Source: Bugula neritina (Eukaryota > Bryozoa > Gymnolaemata > Cheilostomatida > Bugulidae). From it: DNA of 64,000 bases. The position numbers were made by a program, and so were the translations under genes. The notes beneath the pieces were generated by a model. It made no database searches. It saw nothing but the letters and a program-made list of their open reading frames with translations, and was not told the origin of the DNA. The stretch is taken from positions 111,001 to 175,000 of the forward strand of contig OZ037769.1 in the NCBI GenBank assembly GCA_964035545.1, in the 5' to 3' direction. Numbering within the stretch: position 1 is the first letter of the stretch; every line of letters begins with the position of its first letter. Positions 53,795 through 64,000 of this stretch are shown here, piece after piece.

Positions 53795-54908
53795 GTAGTA
53801 GTATTAGTAGTAGTAGTACTAGTAGTAAACTCACGAAACTCTCTCATGGAAATATTCCACATCTTTATCCAAATTTTTGTGGTCAAGTCTGCCAATGACC
53901 TCCTTGAAAGTAAAACAATTAACAACTATATACTAATATCATATAGTATGATACCATATATTAATATCATATAGTATGACACCATATACTAATATCATAT
54001 AGTATGACACCATATATTAATATCATATAGTATGACACCATATAATATTATCATATAGTATGACACCATATAATATTATCATATAGTATGACACCATATA
54101 ATATTATCATATAGTATGATACCATATACTAATATCATATAGTATGACACCATATAATATTATCATATAGTATGACACCATATAATATTATCATATGGTA
54201 TGACACTATATAATATTATCATATAGTATGACACCATATAATAATATCACATAGTATGATACTATATAATATTATCATATAGTATGATACTATATAATAT
54301 TATCATATAGTATGACACCCTCTTATAATATAAGAAAGAACCATCTAGAAGAATAAAGGAGTAAATCCAGTCACCTGCATAGCCATTTTCAAATCCTGTA
54401 GATTTACCACCATTCCTGTTACGGGGTCAATCGGTCCTTTTAGGGTGACTTTCACTAAAATAGTACCCAGTAAATAGTACATAGTACAGAGTATATAGAG
54501 TAGAGTATATAGAGTAGAGTATATAGAGTAGAGTACATAGAGTAGAGTACATAGAGTAGAGTATATACAATATAGAACACAGAGCGAAGAGTTTATACCT
54601 TTATAGTTATGGCCATGCCCATTGGGGTGGTTACATTTACCAAAGATATCTAGGTTTTCTGCAGGACTCAATTTTACACTGAAAAGACATTGCAAGTAAT
54701 AGTAAGATATCCTATTATTCTGTAATATAAATAACGACATATAATGACATAAATCTTGTTAGTAATAATTATAATATAAGTAATGTAGTAATATTAATAT
54801 AAGTCATATAATTCTAACATAAAGCAATAGCTACCTATTGAGCCTGTGAGCAGCAGAAAAAGACTCAGTTCTTGATATTTCCCCGACTTGGACTATGGTT
54901 GCATCCAT
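53495..54908 (-). CDS. PTS: 6-pyruvoyl-tetrahydropterin synthase
   Basis: Catalyses the second step of tetrahydrobiopterin synthesis, from dihydroneopterin triphosphate to 6-pyruvoyl-tetrahydropterin. Exons 54835..54908, 54599..54678, 54375..54454, 53835..53902 and 53495..53639 join in phase to 148 residues (human about 145). Visible active-site features are the zinc ligands in SAAHRL and in GHGHNYK, the catalytic Cys in GKCNHPNG, the LDHKNLD Asp/His segment, and the C-terminal KVHETDKN with the substrate-anchoring Glu. The start ATG at 54908 gives the expected short N-terminus. A cytosolic homo-hexameric enzyme by family knowledge. Two of the four introns carry arrays, an AGT tract shares the last one, and no residue essential to the family appears lost. 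Confidence 0.96.
53690..53826. repeat. AGT trinucleotide tract in PTS intron
   Basis: (AGT)n with ATT interruptions, ending about ten bases from the donor of exon 53835..53902. Confidence 0.92.
53930..54320. repeat. 28-base repeat in PTS intron
   Basis: About 14 copies of a 28-base unit, core atcatatagtatgacacc plus atataatatt. Confidence 0.93.
54475..54570. repeat. Short TATAGAGTAGAG repeat in PTS intron
   Basis: Five to six copies of about 16 bases, gagtatatagagtaga. Confidence 0.85.
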
Positions 54909-54959
54909 CTGATCCCCCACCCTCTTAAAACAGGAGTGGGGTATATAATAATGATGTAA

Positions 54960-55375
54960 TCATATCAATATGTACACTAATAGTAATACTAATAGCATAC
55001 ATTTTGACTTATACACTTACAATACTTTTACTATTAACAACATACACTTACAATACTTTTACTACTAACAACATACACTTACAATGCTAGTACTACTAAC
55101 AACAATCAACATACACTTACAATGCTAGTACTACTAACAACAATCAACATACACTTACAATACCTTTACTACTAACAACATACACTTACAATGCTAGTAC
55201 TACTATAGTACTAACAACAATTAACATACACTTACACAAGTTACAATGCTTCTACTACTAACAGTAAGTGTAACAACATACACTTACAATACATTTACTA
55301 CTAACAACATACACTTACAATGCTAGCAGTAGTACTACTAACAATATGCACTTACAGTGCTAGTACTACTAAAAC
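54960..55375. repeat. ACATACACTTACAATGCTAG repeat
   Basis: Ten imperfect copies of a unit of roughly 30-40 bases upstream of PTS, core acatacacttacaatgcta followed by gtactactaacaa. Copies of the CTTAC phrase resemble splice donors on the minus strand. Confidence 0.82.
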
Positions 55376-56223
55376 ATAAAGTATAAACTAAAAATAAAAC
55401 TTGAAGCTTGAAAGCACGGTTCAGAGACTAGAATTGAGTAAATAATGAGTTTACTACTACGAAAAGTGCTTGAAGCAGCGCCAAGTTGGGTGTGACGGAG
55501 TGCAGAGCTTGTTGTCCAAACGCAAACCCCACATTCACTGCACTTGGTGACTATTGGCTCGGTGCTGTTTCGAACGTTATTTTTTTAAACACTTAATAGC
55601 GCTGTTCTTACTCTAACCAATTTTAATACAATTTATGAGGTATCACAAACTTGCCCCGATAACTAATAAATCGGATAAACGGTTATTTTAACGAGTTTTT
55701 TAATTATGATTATAGATATTTCCAACTGCCATATGGATATTAAATTTTGAAACACCAGCATGAACATGGCAATCAACAAAATTGCGTAACCTTTTATTTT
55801 TGTTTCAATAACTAGTTAATTTTGATGAATTCGCTTTTAGTTTTTTTATGTTATAGTTATCAATATAAATTGCAAAATGAAAATGATGATCTAAAATAGT
55901 TTGAGTAATGTTTTACTTTTGACTTAGTTTCAACTTTGTAATATTAAATTTAATAGTAATACTAATACTAATAGTAATAGTAATACTAATAGTAATAGTA
56001 ATAGTAATACTAATAGTAATAGTAATACTAATGGTAATAATTAAATAATATTAATATTTAAATAATAATATAAAATTAAATATTAATTATAATTTATGTT
56101 AATTAGTATTACTATCAATATTATTACTAATAATATTGTTACTATTACTATTACTATTAGTATTAGTATTACTATTATTACTATTAGTATTACTATTAGT
56201 ATTAATATTACTAAATTAGTATT
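55376..56223. other. Intergenic between PTS and LINE fragment
   Basis: AT-rich DNA; 55950-56230 is AATAGT/AATACT hexamer low complexity that directly abuts the truncated LINE tail. Confidence 0.45.
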
Positions 56224-56724
56224 AGTATTACCAAGTCCCGGAAAATTCTTGGCGGCATCAAGCTATTGATGTATGATGCCCCAAAAGATGCTAAGCTACT
56301 GGCTTATACAAGCCTATGTAGGCCCATACTGATACTCGGTTATGCGGATGTGGTTTGGGATCCTGCGGCTAGAAGTAAGGTGCATGATATAGAGCTGGTC
56401 CAGAACAGTGCTATACGGTTCATAAGCAATATGAAGGGACGTGCTTACAGTGTGTCTGAGGCGAGGGATGAGTTAGGACTCCAGTCGCTGGAAGACAGAC
56501 GAAAAAATCATCGACTGTGTTTATTGACCCAAATTCTTCAAAATGAGAATCAACACCAATCTCTATCTAGAGCCTATGACGAAATAATTGAAGACAGGGG
56601 ACTAGTAACTGTAACCACTCGAGCGGCTGCCAGAGGAGAACTTATCTCTATATCAACTAGGAAAAACATATTCCACACTAGTTTTCTGCCACGAACAATT
56701 CGTGAAATGCGCGAGAGAATATAA
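56224..56724 (+). mobile_element. 5'-truncated non-LTR retrotransposon (reverse transcriptase C-terminus)
   Basis: An uninterrupted frame of 166 codons starts abruptly in low-complexity DNA and ends at 56724. It contains KILGGIKLLMY, YTSLCRPILxYA-type (LILGYADVVWDP), and a NSAIRFISNMKGR stretch. These are characteristic of the region just after the palm in CR1/jockey-like reverse transcriptases (general form RPxLEYASxVWDP...LEKVQRRAARF). There is no ATG at its natural position and the polymerase core is absent, so it is a truncated insertion tail, though still stop-free and therefore fairly young. Confidence 0.85.
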
Positions 56725-57604
56725 TTATAATAACTAATTAGTAATTACAAAACGGCAAATGCTGTAACAAGTGCTAACCCTGGTCTAATGTAAGTTGTCA
56801 CTAGAGGTTTCCCCATAGACTTTCCAGTTGCTGCGGAAGTCCTGCCTCAACTGAGGTAACTAGTATCAGTATTACTATTACATTTAAATTTTTTTACTTT
56901 AGTTTGTTAAATTAAATATAACATTAATTGTAAATATATTACTTCATTAGTATGAATATCAATACAAATATAAATATCATTATGACTATCAGCTATCAAA
57001 ATTAATATTTATAATTTAATTTTATAAAATTAGATATAATTTTTTATATTACTATTAGTATTACAGTAATACTATTAGTATTACCAATACTATTAATATT
57101 ATATTTAACAATAAATTAAAATAATAAATGATAAGATTATAATTATTGAATTAATATAGTTATTAATACTATTGATATTAAATTTGATATTCACTCATTT
57201 TCATATTGAATTTAATATTCATACTCAGTTTCACATTGGTATTATATTTCTATAAAATAAAGCATTAGTAATGGTATAAGTATAACTGACAGTTAGTGAG
57301 TTACTAAGTTATGCTTATATATATAAAATTAAAAGTACGGGTCTAGAAATTCGATCTCAATGGCAATATCAATATGAACATGACTATCAATATGAGTGAA
57401 TATCAATATAAATATGATATCAATATAGTCCCAATCTGTAAGCAAAACTATGATTGAATTATTATTATTATTATTCTATCTACTGTCATTGGTAGTTGGA
57501 GTATTGCATGAAATTGATAGTTGAAAAGTTGGTCTATTATTTGTTGTAATTATTAAATGAACGTTTCTGTCATTGTATTCAATAATTCTATCAAACTCAG
57601 AGTG
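56725..57604. other. LINE 3' UTR and AT-rich spacer to UXT
   Basis: About 130 bases after the LINE stop look like its 3' UTR, ending near 56855 in AT-rich low-complexity DNA. The UXT promoter should lie near 57450-57600; no clear element is seen. Confidence 0.4.
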
Positions 57605-60600
57605 ATGGAGGGAAAGATTCGAAAGTTTGAAGAATTTGTGAATGAAAGACTTCGCAAAGATTTGGAGTATGTAAAGCCTACAGCTACTCTCATTATATTA
57701 TGCTGTTTTTATGTATGTGATATATCACTATGTATTGTTGATATCATATCACTATGTATTGTTGATATCATATCACTATATATTGTTGACATCATATCAC
57801 TATGTATTGTTGATATCATATCACTATGTATTGTTGATATCATATCACTATATATTGTTGATATCATATCACTATGTATTGTTGATATCATATCACTATA
57901 TATTGTTAATATCATATCACTATGTATTGTTGATATCATATCACTATATATTGTTGATATCGTATCGTCAATTGTAGAAAAGTCATGATATCCAGAGACA
58001 AAATTGCCGAACAGTTAGCCCAGTATCTACAGTTGAAGACTGTCATAGAGATGATTCAGTCTAAAGGAGTGGATAAAGACCCCCTGCGTACTCAAGTAGA
58101 TCTCGGATGTAACTTTTACATGCAGGCTAAAATGTTAGTATACTGTGTTGTGTAGTATACTGTACTGTTAGTATACTGTACTGTTAGTGTACTGTACTGT
58201 TAGTGTACTGTACTGTTAGTGTACTGTACTGTTAGTATACTGTACTGTTAGTGTACTGTACTGTTAGTGTACTGTACTGTTAGTGTACTGTACTGTTAGT
58301 GTACTGTACTGTTAGTGTACTGTACTGTTAGTGTACTGTACTGTTAGTGTACTGTACTGTTAGTGTACTGTACTGTTAGTGTACTGTACTGTTAGTGTAC
58401 TGTACTGTTAGTGTACTGTACTGTTAGTGTACTGTACTGTTAGTGTACTGTACTGTTAGTGTACTGTACTGTTAGTGTACTGTACTGTTAGTGTACTGTA
58501 CTGTTAGTGTACTGTACTGTTAGTGTACTGTACTGTTAGTGTACTGTACTGTTAGTGTACTGTACTGTTAGTGTACTGTACTGTTAGTGTACTGTACTGT
58601 TAGTGTACTGTACTGTTAGTGTACTGTACTGTTAGTATACTGTACTGTTAGTATACTGTACTGTTAGTGTACTGTACTGTTAGTGTACTGTACTGTACTG
58701 TTAGTGTACTGTACTGTTAGTATACTGTACTGTTAGTATACTGTACTGTTAGTATACTGTACTGTTAGTGTACTGTACTGTTAGTGTACTGTACTGTTAG
58801 TGTACTGTACTGTTAGTGTACTGTACTGTTAGTGTACTGTACTGTTAGTGTACTGTACTGTTAGTATACTGTACTGTTAGTATACTGTACTGTTAGTGTA
58901 CTGTACTGTTAGTGTACTGTACTGTTAGTATACTGTACTGTTAGTATACTATAACATTGTAGCCAGGATCCTTCCACTATATGTGTGAACGTAGGGCTGG
59001 GGTACTATATACAGTACACCCTCCCTGAAGCCATTCTTCACATTAATAAGAGAATGGAATCTCTGAATGTTGCAGCAGACCAACTCGCTGTGGAGGCGTC
59101 ACGAATCAAAGCCCATATCAAGACGGTGTTAGAGGTAAGAATTTAGGCTACATATATTGTAGACTGGGCACCATGAATGAGCTGATGTAATCTACTGCCC
59201 CTCATTCCAACATGGAAACACAAATCCTACTCTCAGTCTGTACAGAGTTGCGTTCTCTTAAAAGAAGACAATTCTAATCATTTGCTGCTGCCCTACAATG
59301 TAAGCAAACATGGCCGATACTGTGTTTTCTTGCCATTCACCCTGCCTTAGTTTTTGTTAAAATTTAGTTTATTAGATATGTAAAATTTGAGTTGCTCACT
59401 TTTAAATTTGAAAGAAGCATAAATTATTTTATTTAATAAAGTCAAAGCACACTGGTAGTTTTCGGAATGAAAATAGTTGGCAACTTATTTATTAACCTTG
59501 GAATGCTTTGGGGGTACAAAAGACTCCTATGGAGTCAAGACGATTAGTAACTATGCGAAATAATAGCAGCTAAGATAAATAAAATAATGGAAACAAATTT
59601 CTTATATTGAACTGCATTTCAGCTGCAAGTTGCAACTTCAAAGATTTGCTTATAAATAACCCCCTACACCACTTAGAAACCCCTACACCACTTAGTAACC
59701 CCCTACACCACTTAGTAACCCCCTACACCACTTAGAAACCCCTACACTACTTAGTAACCCCCTACACCACTTAGTAACCCCCTACACTACTCAGTAACCC
59801 CCTACACCACTTAGTAACCCCTACACCACTTAGTAACCCCCTACAGCACTTAATAACCCCCTACAGCACTTAGTAACCCCCTACACCACTTAGTAACCCC
59901 CTACACCACTTAGTAACCCCCTACACCACTTAGTAACCCCCTGCTATACTATGTTCTACTCAGCTGTATGTGTGTGTGGGGGGGGACTAGTGGTACTAAG
60001 TAGTTTGTTTTCTGTCGTCATGTGGAGATTATTTTTAACTTGTTGGTAAAAATAGAGAATATGAGTGTGTGGGTACCCCAACTCCATATGATGTTTGTTT
60101 GTGGTGTCGGTGTGAGAGAGAAAGGTGTGTGTGAGAGAGAAAGGTGTTGGTGTGAGAGAGAGAAAGGTGTGTGTGAGAGAGAAAGGTGCATGTGTGAGAG
60201 AGAAAGGTGTGTGTGAGAGAGAAAGGTGTCGGTGTGAGAGAGAAAGGTGTGTGTGAGAGAGAAAGGTGTGTGTGAGAGAGAAAGGTGTGTGAGAGAGAGA
60301 AAGGTGTGTGTGAGAGAGAGAAAGGTGTGTGTGTGAGAGAGAAAGGTGTGTGTGAGAGAGAAAGGTGTGTGTGAGAGAGAAAGGTGTGTGTGGGAGAGAA
60401 AGGTGAGAGAGAGAGAAAGGTGTGTGTGAGAGAGAAAGGTGTGTGTGAGAGAGAAAGGTGTGTGTGAGAGAGAAAGGTGTGTGTGAGAGAGAAAGGTGTG
60501 AGAGAGAGAGAAAGGTGTGTGTGAGAGAGAAAGGTGTGTGTGAGAGAGAAAGGTGTGTGTGAGAGAGGAAGGTGTGTGTGAGAGAGAAAGGTGTGTGTGA

Positions 60601-61012
60601 GAGAGAAAGGTGCATGTGGGAGAGAGAAAGGTGCATGTGGGAGTAGCTGTGGGAAAAGTGCTACACCATATCCTTGTATGTCCTTCCTATTATCAAACAT
60701 CTGCAAGTTAATGTAACATCCTTGACTATAAATATATTTATATCCACCAATTGTCTATTTTTAAATGTTCTTTGGCCTTCAAAACTTGAAGAAATTAACA
60801 TAATCAAATAATACATGAAATGCCCAGCTAGCAATATCCCAGATAATATGCCAAAACTCAACCCAGTTTCTCTTTAAAAATAGCTTTAATATGTTTAACT
60901 TACGGATATAGCAAACCATGTGGTGTATGAGTAAGTGTTCTTGTTTTAGGGTCTGAGAGAGATGCAGGATATCCCTGCTGAGGATCCTAAACCACATCGC
61001 CCTGTGTGGTGA
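57605..61012 (+). CDS. UXT: UXT prefoldin-like protein
   Basis: Exons 57605..57666, 57978..58133, 58963..59134 and 60950..61012 join in phase to 150 residues (human 157). The protein is an alpha-type prefoldin: an N-terminal coiled coil (KIRKFEEFVNERLRKDLE), then EQLAQYLQLKTVIE, the strongly conserved QVDLGCNF, a beta segment (ICVNVGLGYYIQYTLPEA), and a C-terminal coiled coil ending IKAHIKTVLEGLREMQ. UXT is a component of the R2TP/prefoldin-like co-chaperone complex and a transcription cofactor. The ATG at 57605 is preferred because it starts the first helix; an in-frame ATG at 57557 would add 16 residues of unlike composition. Introns 1 and 2 are mostly tandem repeat, and the stop codon lies in the first unit of another array. 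Confidence 0.93.
57715..57965. repeat. 24-base repeat in UXT intron 1
   Basis: Ten copies of a 24-base unit, core tatcactatgtattgttgat, ending 15 bases from the acceptor. Divisible by three, so repeated frames stay open. Confidence 0.93.
58134..58955. repeat. 16-base repeat starting exactly at UXT intron 2 donor
   Basis: About 50 copies of gttagtgtactgtact/gttagtatactgtact. Copy one begins on the donor GT (AAAAT|GTTAGTATACTGT) and the last runs to within about ten bases of the acceptor, so practically the whole intron is the array. Confidence 0.95.
59135..59655. other. Unique part of UXT intron 3
   Basis: No exon or element identified; ordinary AT-rich intron. Confidence 0.4.
59660..59945. 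repeat. 20-base repeat in UXT intron 3
   Basis: About 14 copies of aaccccctacaccacttagt with small variants; C-rich on the plus strand. Confidence 0.93.
60105..60645. repeat. 17-base purine-rich repeat in UXT intron 3
   Basis: About 31 copies of gtgtgtgagagagaaag, a purine/GT-biased strand that could adopt non-B structures. Antisense frames give Ser/Leu/His-rich artefactual proteins. Confidence 0.93.
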
Positions 61013-61512
61013 TACAGTGACAGCATTATACTGTAGTATGGTGATACAGTGACAGCATTATACTGTAGTATGCTGATATACAGTGACAGCATTATACTGT
61101 AGTATGGTGATACACAGTGACAGCATTATACTGTAGTATGGTGATATACAGTGACAGCATTATACTGTAGTGTGGTGATACAGTGACAGCATTATACTGT
61201 AGTATGGTGATATACAGTGACAGCATTATACTGTAGTATGGTGATACACAGTGACAGCATTATACTGTAATATGGTGATACACAGTGACAGCATTATACT
61301 GTAGTATGGTGATATACAGTGACAGCATTATACTGTAGTATGGTGATATACAGTGACAGCATTATACTGTAGTATGGTGATATACAGTGACAGCATTATA
61401 CTGTAGTATGGTGATATACAGTGACAGCATTATACTGTAGTATGGTGATATACAGTGACAGCATTATACTGTAGTATGGTGATATACAGTGACAGCATTA
61501 TACTGTAGTATG
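61003..61512. repeat. 32-34-base repeat forming the UXT 3' UTR
   Basis: Fifteen copies of a unit of about 34 bases, core gtgacagcattatactgtag plus tatggtgatata. The first unit contains the UXT stop codon (TGGTGATACAG) and the last is followed within about ten bases by AATAAA, so essentially the whole 3' UTR is the array. Confidence 0.93.
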
Positions 61513-61522
61513 TAATGAACAG

Positions 61523-61528
61523 AATAAA
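61523..61528 (+). terminator. Putative UXT polyadenylation signal
   Basis: AATAAA just after the 34-base array, about 510 bases downstream of the stop codon. Confidence 0.5.
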
Positions 61529-61529
61529 G

Positions 61530-61985
61530 ATGTGCAAGCATGTGCTAGGACTGAGTTATAATGTTTATATTATGTCTACGGATATTGTATTATATTATAT
61601 TGTATTATATTATATACATATGTATTACCTGTGTATGCATGTTGTATGCCAGTATGTAAGACAAGCCTATGATCCAATGTGTTATAAGATACTGCTACGC
61701 TTTGTAAAGGTGACTTCACCACTATTTAAAGCACTCAGTCTAACTGAACTCATGTTAGCAGATCTGTAGAGTTAATCCACCCCTGTAATCTCTATATTAT
61801 GTGTATTTCATCTAATCCCATTTCATATAAGGAAATAAATACATTAGCTAACATTACCTCTTCTATTCTATGTGTTGGTTAAGCAGGAAATTCGCTTAGA
61901 TTATCCCTGAATGTGGAGGTGCTTTAGTTTATTTGTTTCCGCTAACCTGGAGAGAATAACTGCTTTATACCTGCAGCCACTTTAC
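61530..61985. other. Intergenic, nothing supported
   Basis: AT-rich with a short TATTATAT tract. No exon, RNA gene or element seen. Confidence 0.4.
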
Positions 61986-61989
61986 CTTT

Positions 61990-62450
61990 CAGTCATCGTA
62001 CTATTAGTGTCAGCATGTGTCTAATTTGGAGCCAGTCATCATACTATTAGTGTCAGCATGTGTCTAATTTGGAGCCAGTTATCATACTATTAGTGTGAGC
62101 ATGTGTCTAATTTGGAGCCAGTCATCATACTATTAGTGTGAGCATGCGACTAATTTGGAGCCAGTCATCATACTATTAGTGTGAGCATGTGTCTAATTTG
62201 GAGCCAGTCATCATACTATTAGTGTGAGCATGTGTCTAATTTGGAGCCAGTCATCATACTATTAGTGTGAGCATGTGTCTAATTTGGAGCCAGTCATCAT
62301 ACTATTAGTGTGAGCATGCGACTAATTTGGAGCCAGTCATCATACTATTAGTGTGAGCATGTGTCTAATTTGGAGCCAGTCATCATACTATTAGTGTGAG
62401 CATGTGTCTAATTTGGAGCCAGTCATCATACTATTAGTGTCCACTATTAT
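61990..62450. repeat. 43-base minisatellite
   Basis: Ten copies of a 43-base unit, core tttggagccagtcatcata, with two alternating variants (atgtgtc and atgcgac) in a regular order. This is the longest well-conserved unit among the arrays. Confidence 0.94.
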
Positions 62451-62559
62451 AATGTCTAGAGTGCATTATTCAAATCTCCAATACAGAACACTAAATTCCA
62501 TTTCCTGTACTCAGTAACACGGTAATGCCTTTCCATTTGCCTGCATAACTCCTAATTAA

Positions 62560-63245
62560 ATATTGTATATACACTGTATGTATTATATACACGGTATGTA
62601 TAATAGGGTATAATATACACCGTATGTATACTATACACCGTATGTATACTATACACTGTAAGTATTATATACACTGTATGTATAGTATAGAACTGTAAGT
62701 ATAGTATAGAACTGTAAGTATAATATACACTGCAAGTATAATATACACTGTAAGTATAGTATACACTGTAAGTATAGTATACACTGTGAGTATAGTATAC
62801 ACTGTGAGTATAATATACACTGTGAGTATAGTATACACTGTAAGTATAGTATACACTGTAAGTATAATATACACTGTAAGTATAGTATACACTGTAAGTA
62901 TAGTATACACTGTAAGTATAGTATAGAACTGTAAGTATAGTATAGAACTGTAAGTATAATATACAATGTAAGTATAGTATATACTGTAAGTATAGTATAG
63001 AACTGTAAGTATAGTATACACTGTAAGTATAGTATACACTGTAAGTATAGTATACACTGTGAGTATAATATACACTGTAAGTATAATATACACTGCAAGT
63101 ATAGTATACACTGTAAGTATGGTATACACTGTATGTATAATATACACTGTAAGTATAGTATAGACTGTATGTATAATATACACTGTGTATAATAGGGTAT
63201 TATATACAGTATATAATATATAATATTATATATACAGTATATAAT
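62560..63245. repeat. 18-base repeat (GTAAGTATAGTATACACT)
   Basis: About 33 copies of gtaagtatagtatacact with gaact, ataat and gtgag variants. Each unit contains a perfect GTAAGTAT donor-like octamer. No gene is identified around it. Confidence 0.93.
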
Positions 63246-63249
63246 ATTA

Positions 63250-64000
63250 TAATCTGTATAATATTGCATATTATGTAATCTCCAACACATATAGGTATGA
63301 GCTAATCTAGGATTCATGCCATTACAGCTGCTCGTAACTGTATATTGAGCTAAACCTCTTCGAAAGAGATTGTAATGGCTTGTCACAGCCAAAGGTATGT
63401 GGCACAGTACAAGCACAAGACAGGGGTGTATTAGCACGCACAGGGGGGGGGGGCATATGAACACTTGCACATAAATATATACACACAAGGTAGTGGTGTG
63501 TTAATATCAGACAAGACTACACTAAATATGCAGTTGTATGTAGTATATGAACAAACTGCCAGGTTGTATAACCCCGACACGACCAGCAGTCCTCTACATA
63601 ATTGGTGTCAGGGTATTTCCTCACCAGCTCAAAGCTGATGCAATTACCTTTGACACATGTCGTCAGATTCTACCTGCTTATTAAAGCTACTACAAAAGTT
63701 GTGCCCTCTCACTAATGACGCATATTGATGAGTAACAAAGGACCAACTGCAGATAACATCTAAAATGTAATGGTTATGTGGTGTTTCTAGTTGAGACATT
63801 ACGTAGGTACTTTTTCACATGTAAGTCATTTCTGGCTTCAGTTATATTTTTACTGCTTTTGCTGTTTTGTTATGTATGTATGTATTATTATTTAGATCTT
63901 CTTTGTATCCCAAGTGTTAATGAAGATAAAATACCTACCTACCGTTCATATGGTACATCTATATACATATTCAACGTATAGCCACCCAGGGCTAATATAT
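63250..64000. other. Right end of window, nothing supported
   Basis: Includes a poly-G tract (63440-63453) and AT-rich DNA. Short frames near 63778-63981 are hydrophobic and lack splice or homology support. Confidence 0.4.

Noticed and set aside
63778-63981. 67-codon hydrophobic plus-strand frame
   Set aside because: No start context, splice support or recognised family; AT-rich DNA easily yields such frames.

Overview
This is an AT-rich piece of animal nuclear genome. The genes have short exons with GT-AG introns, 3' AATAAA signals, and metazoan-specific products including a PRDM14-type SET/zinc-finger factor, ANKLE1 and UXT. Two LINE tails, a THAP gene and a P2X7-C-terminal-like gene are also compatible with an early-branching invertebrate such as a sponge or cnidarian; I cannot place the species. 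A large share of the window is tandem-repeat DNA, and most introns longer than about 200 bases carry their own private array.

Layout. 1-3046: AT-rich intergenic DNA. 3221-4383 (-): DHRSX-like short-chain dehydrogenase. 4845-5108: LINE reverse-transcriptase tail. 6388-7227: 28-base minisatellite. 8450-12326 (-): phosphatidylserine decarboxylase (PISD), seven exons. 12644-14666 (-): a tentative small membrane-protein gene of unknown family. 16200-20738: a TTAA-flanked element with inverted repeats of about 180 bases, carrying two convergent genes: a P2X7 C-terminal ('ballast') domain protein (+) and a THAP zinc-finger protein (-). 21637-37976 (+): ANKLE1 orthologue (ankyrin, LEM, GIY-YIG nuclease), sixteen exons, with a long repeat-expanded linker. 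39169-44388 (-): PRDM14 orthologue, 5' end not found. 45858-52175 (-): a nine-exon gene that may encode a ciliary/sperm microtubule-associated protein. 53495-54908 (-): 6-pyruvoyl-tetrahydropterin synthase. 56224-56724: second LINE tail. 57605-61012 (+): UXT prefoldin-like protein. 61013-63220: three more arrays, then unremarkable DNA to the end.

The host genes are functionally unrelated (lipid synthesis, DNA processing, germline/chromatin, pterin synthesis, chaperone), so there is no operon-like logic. Two signals stand out. First, the two-gene TTAA element, in which the THAP gene seems to have lost a splice donor. Second, the organisation of the tandem repeats: several intronic arrays start exactly at a splice site, and repeats inside ANKLE1 exons have periods divisible by three while most intronic ones do not. 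Exon joins were derived by hand from homology, phase and splice consensus; no RNA evidence was available.
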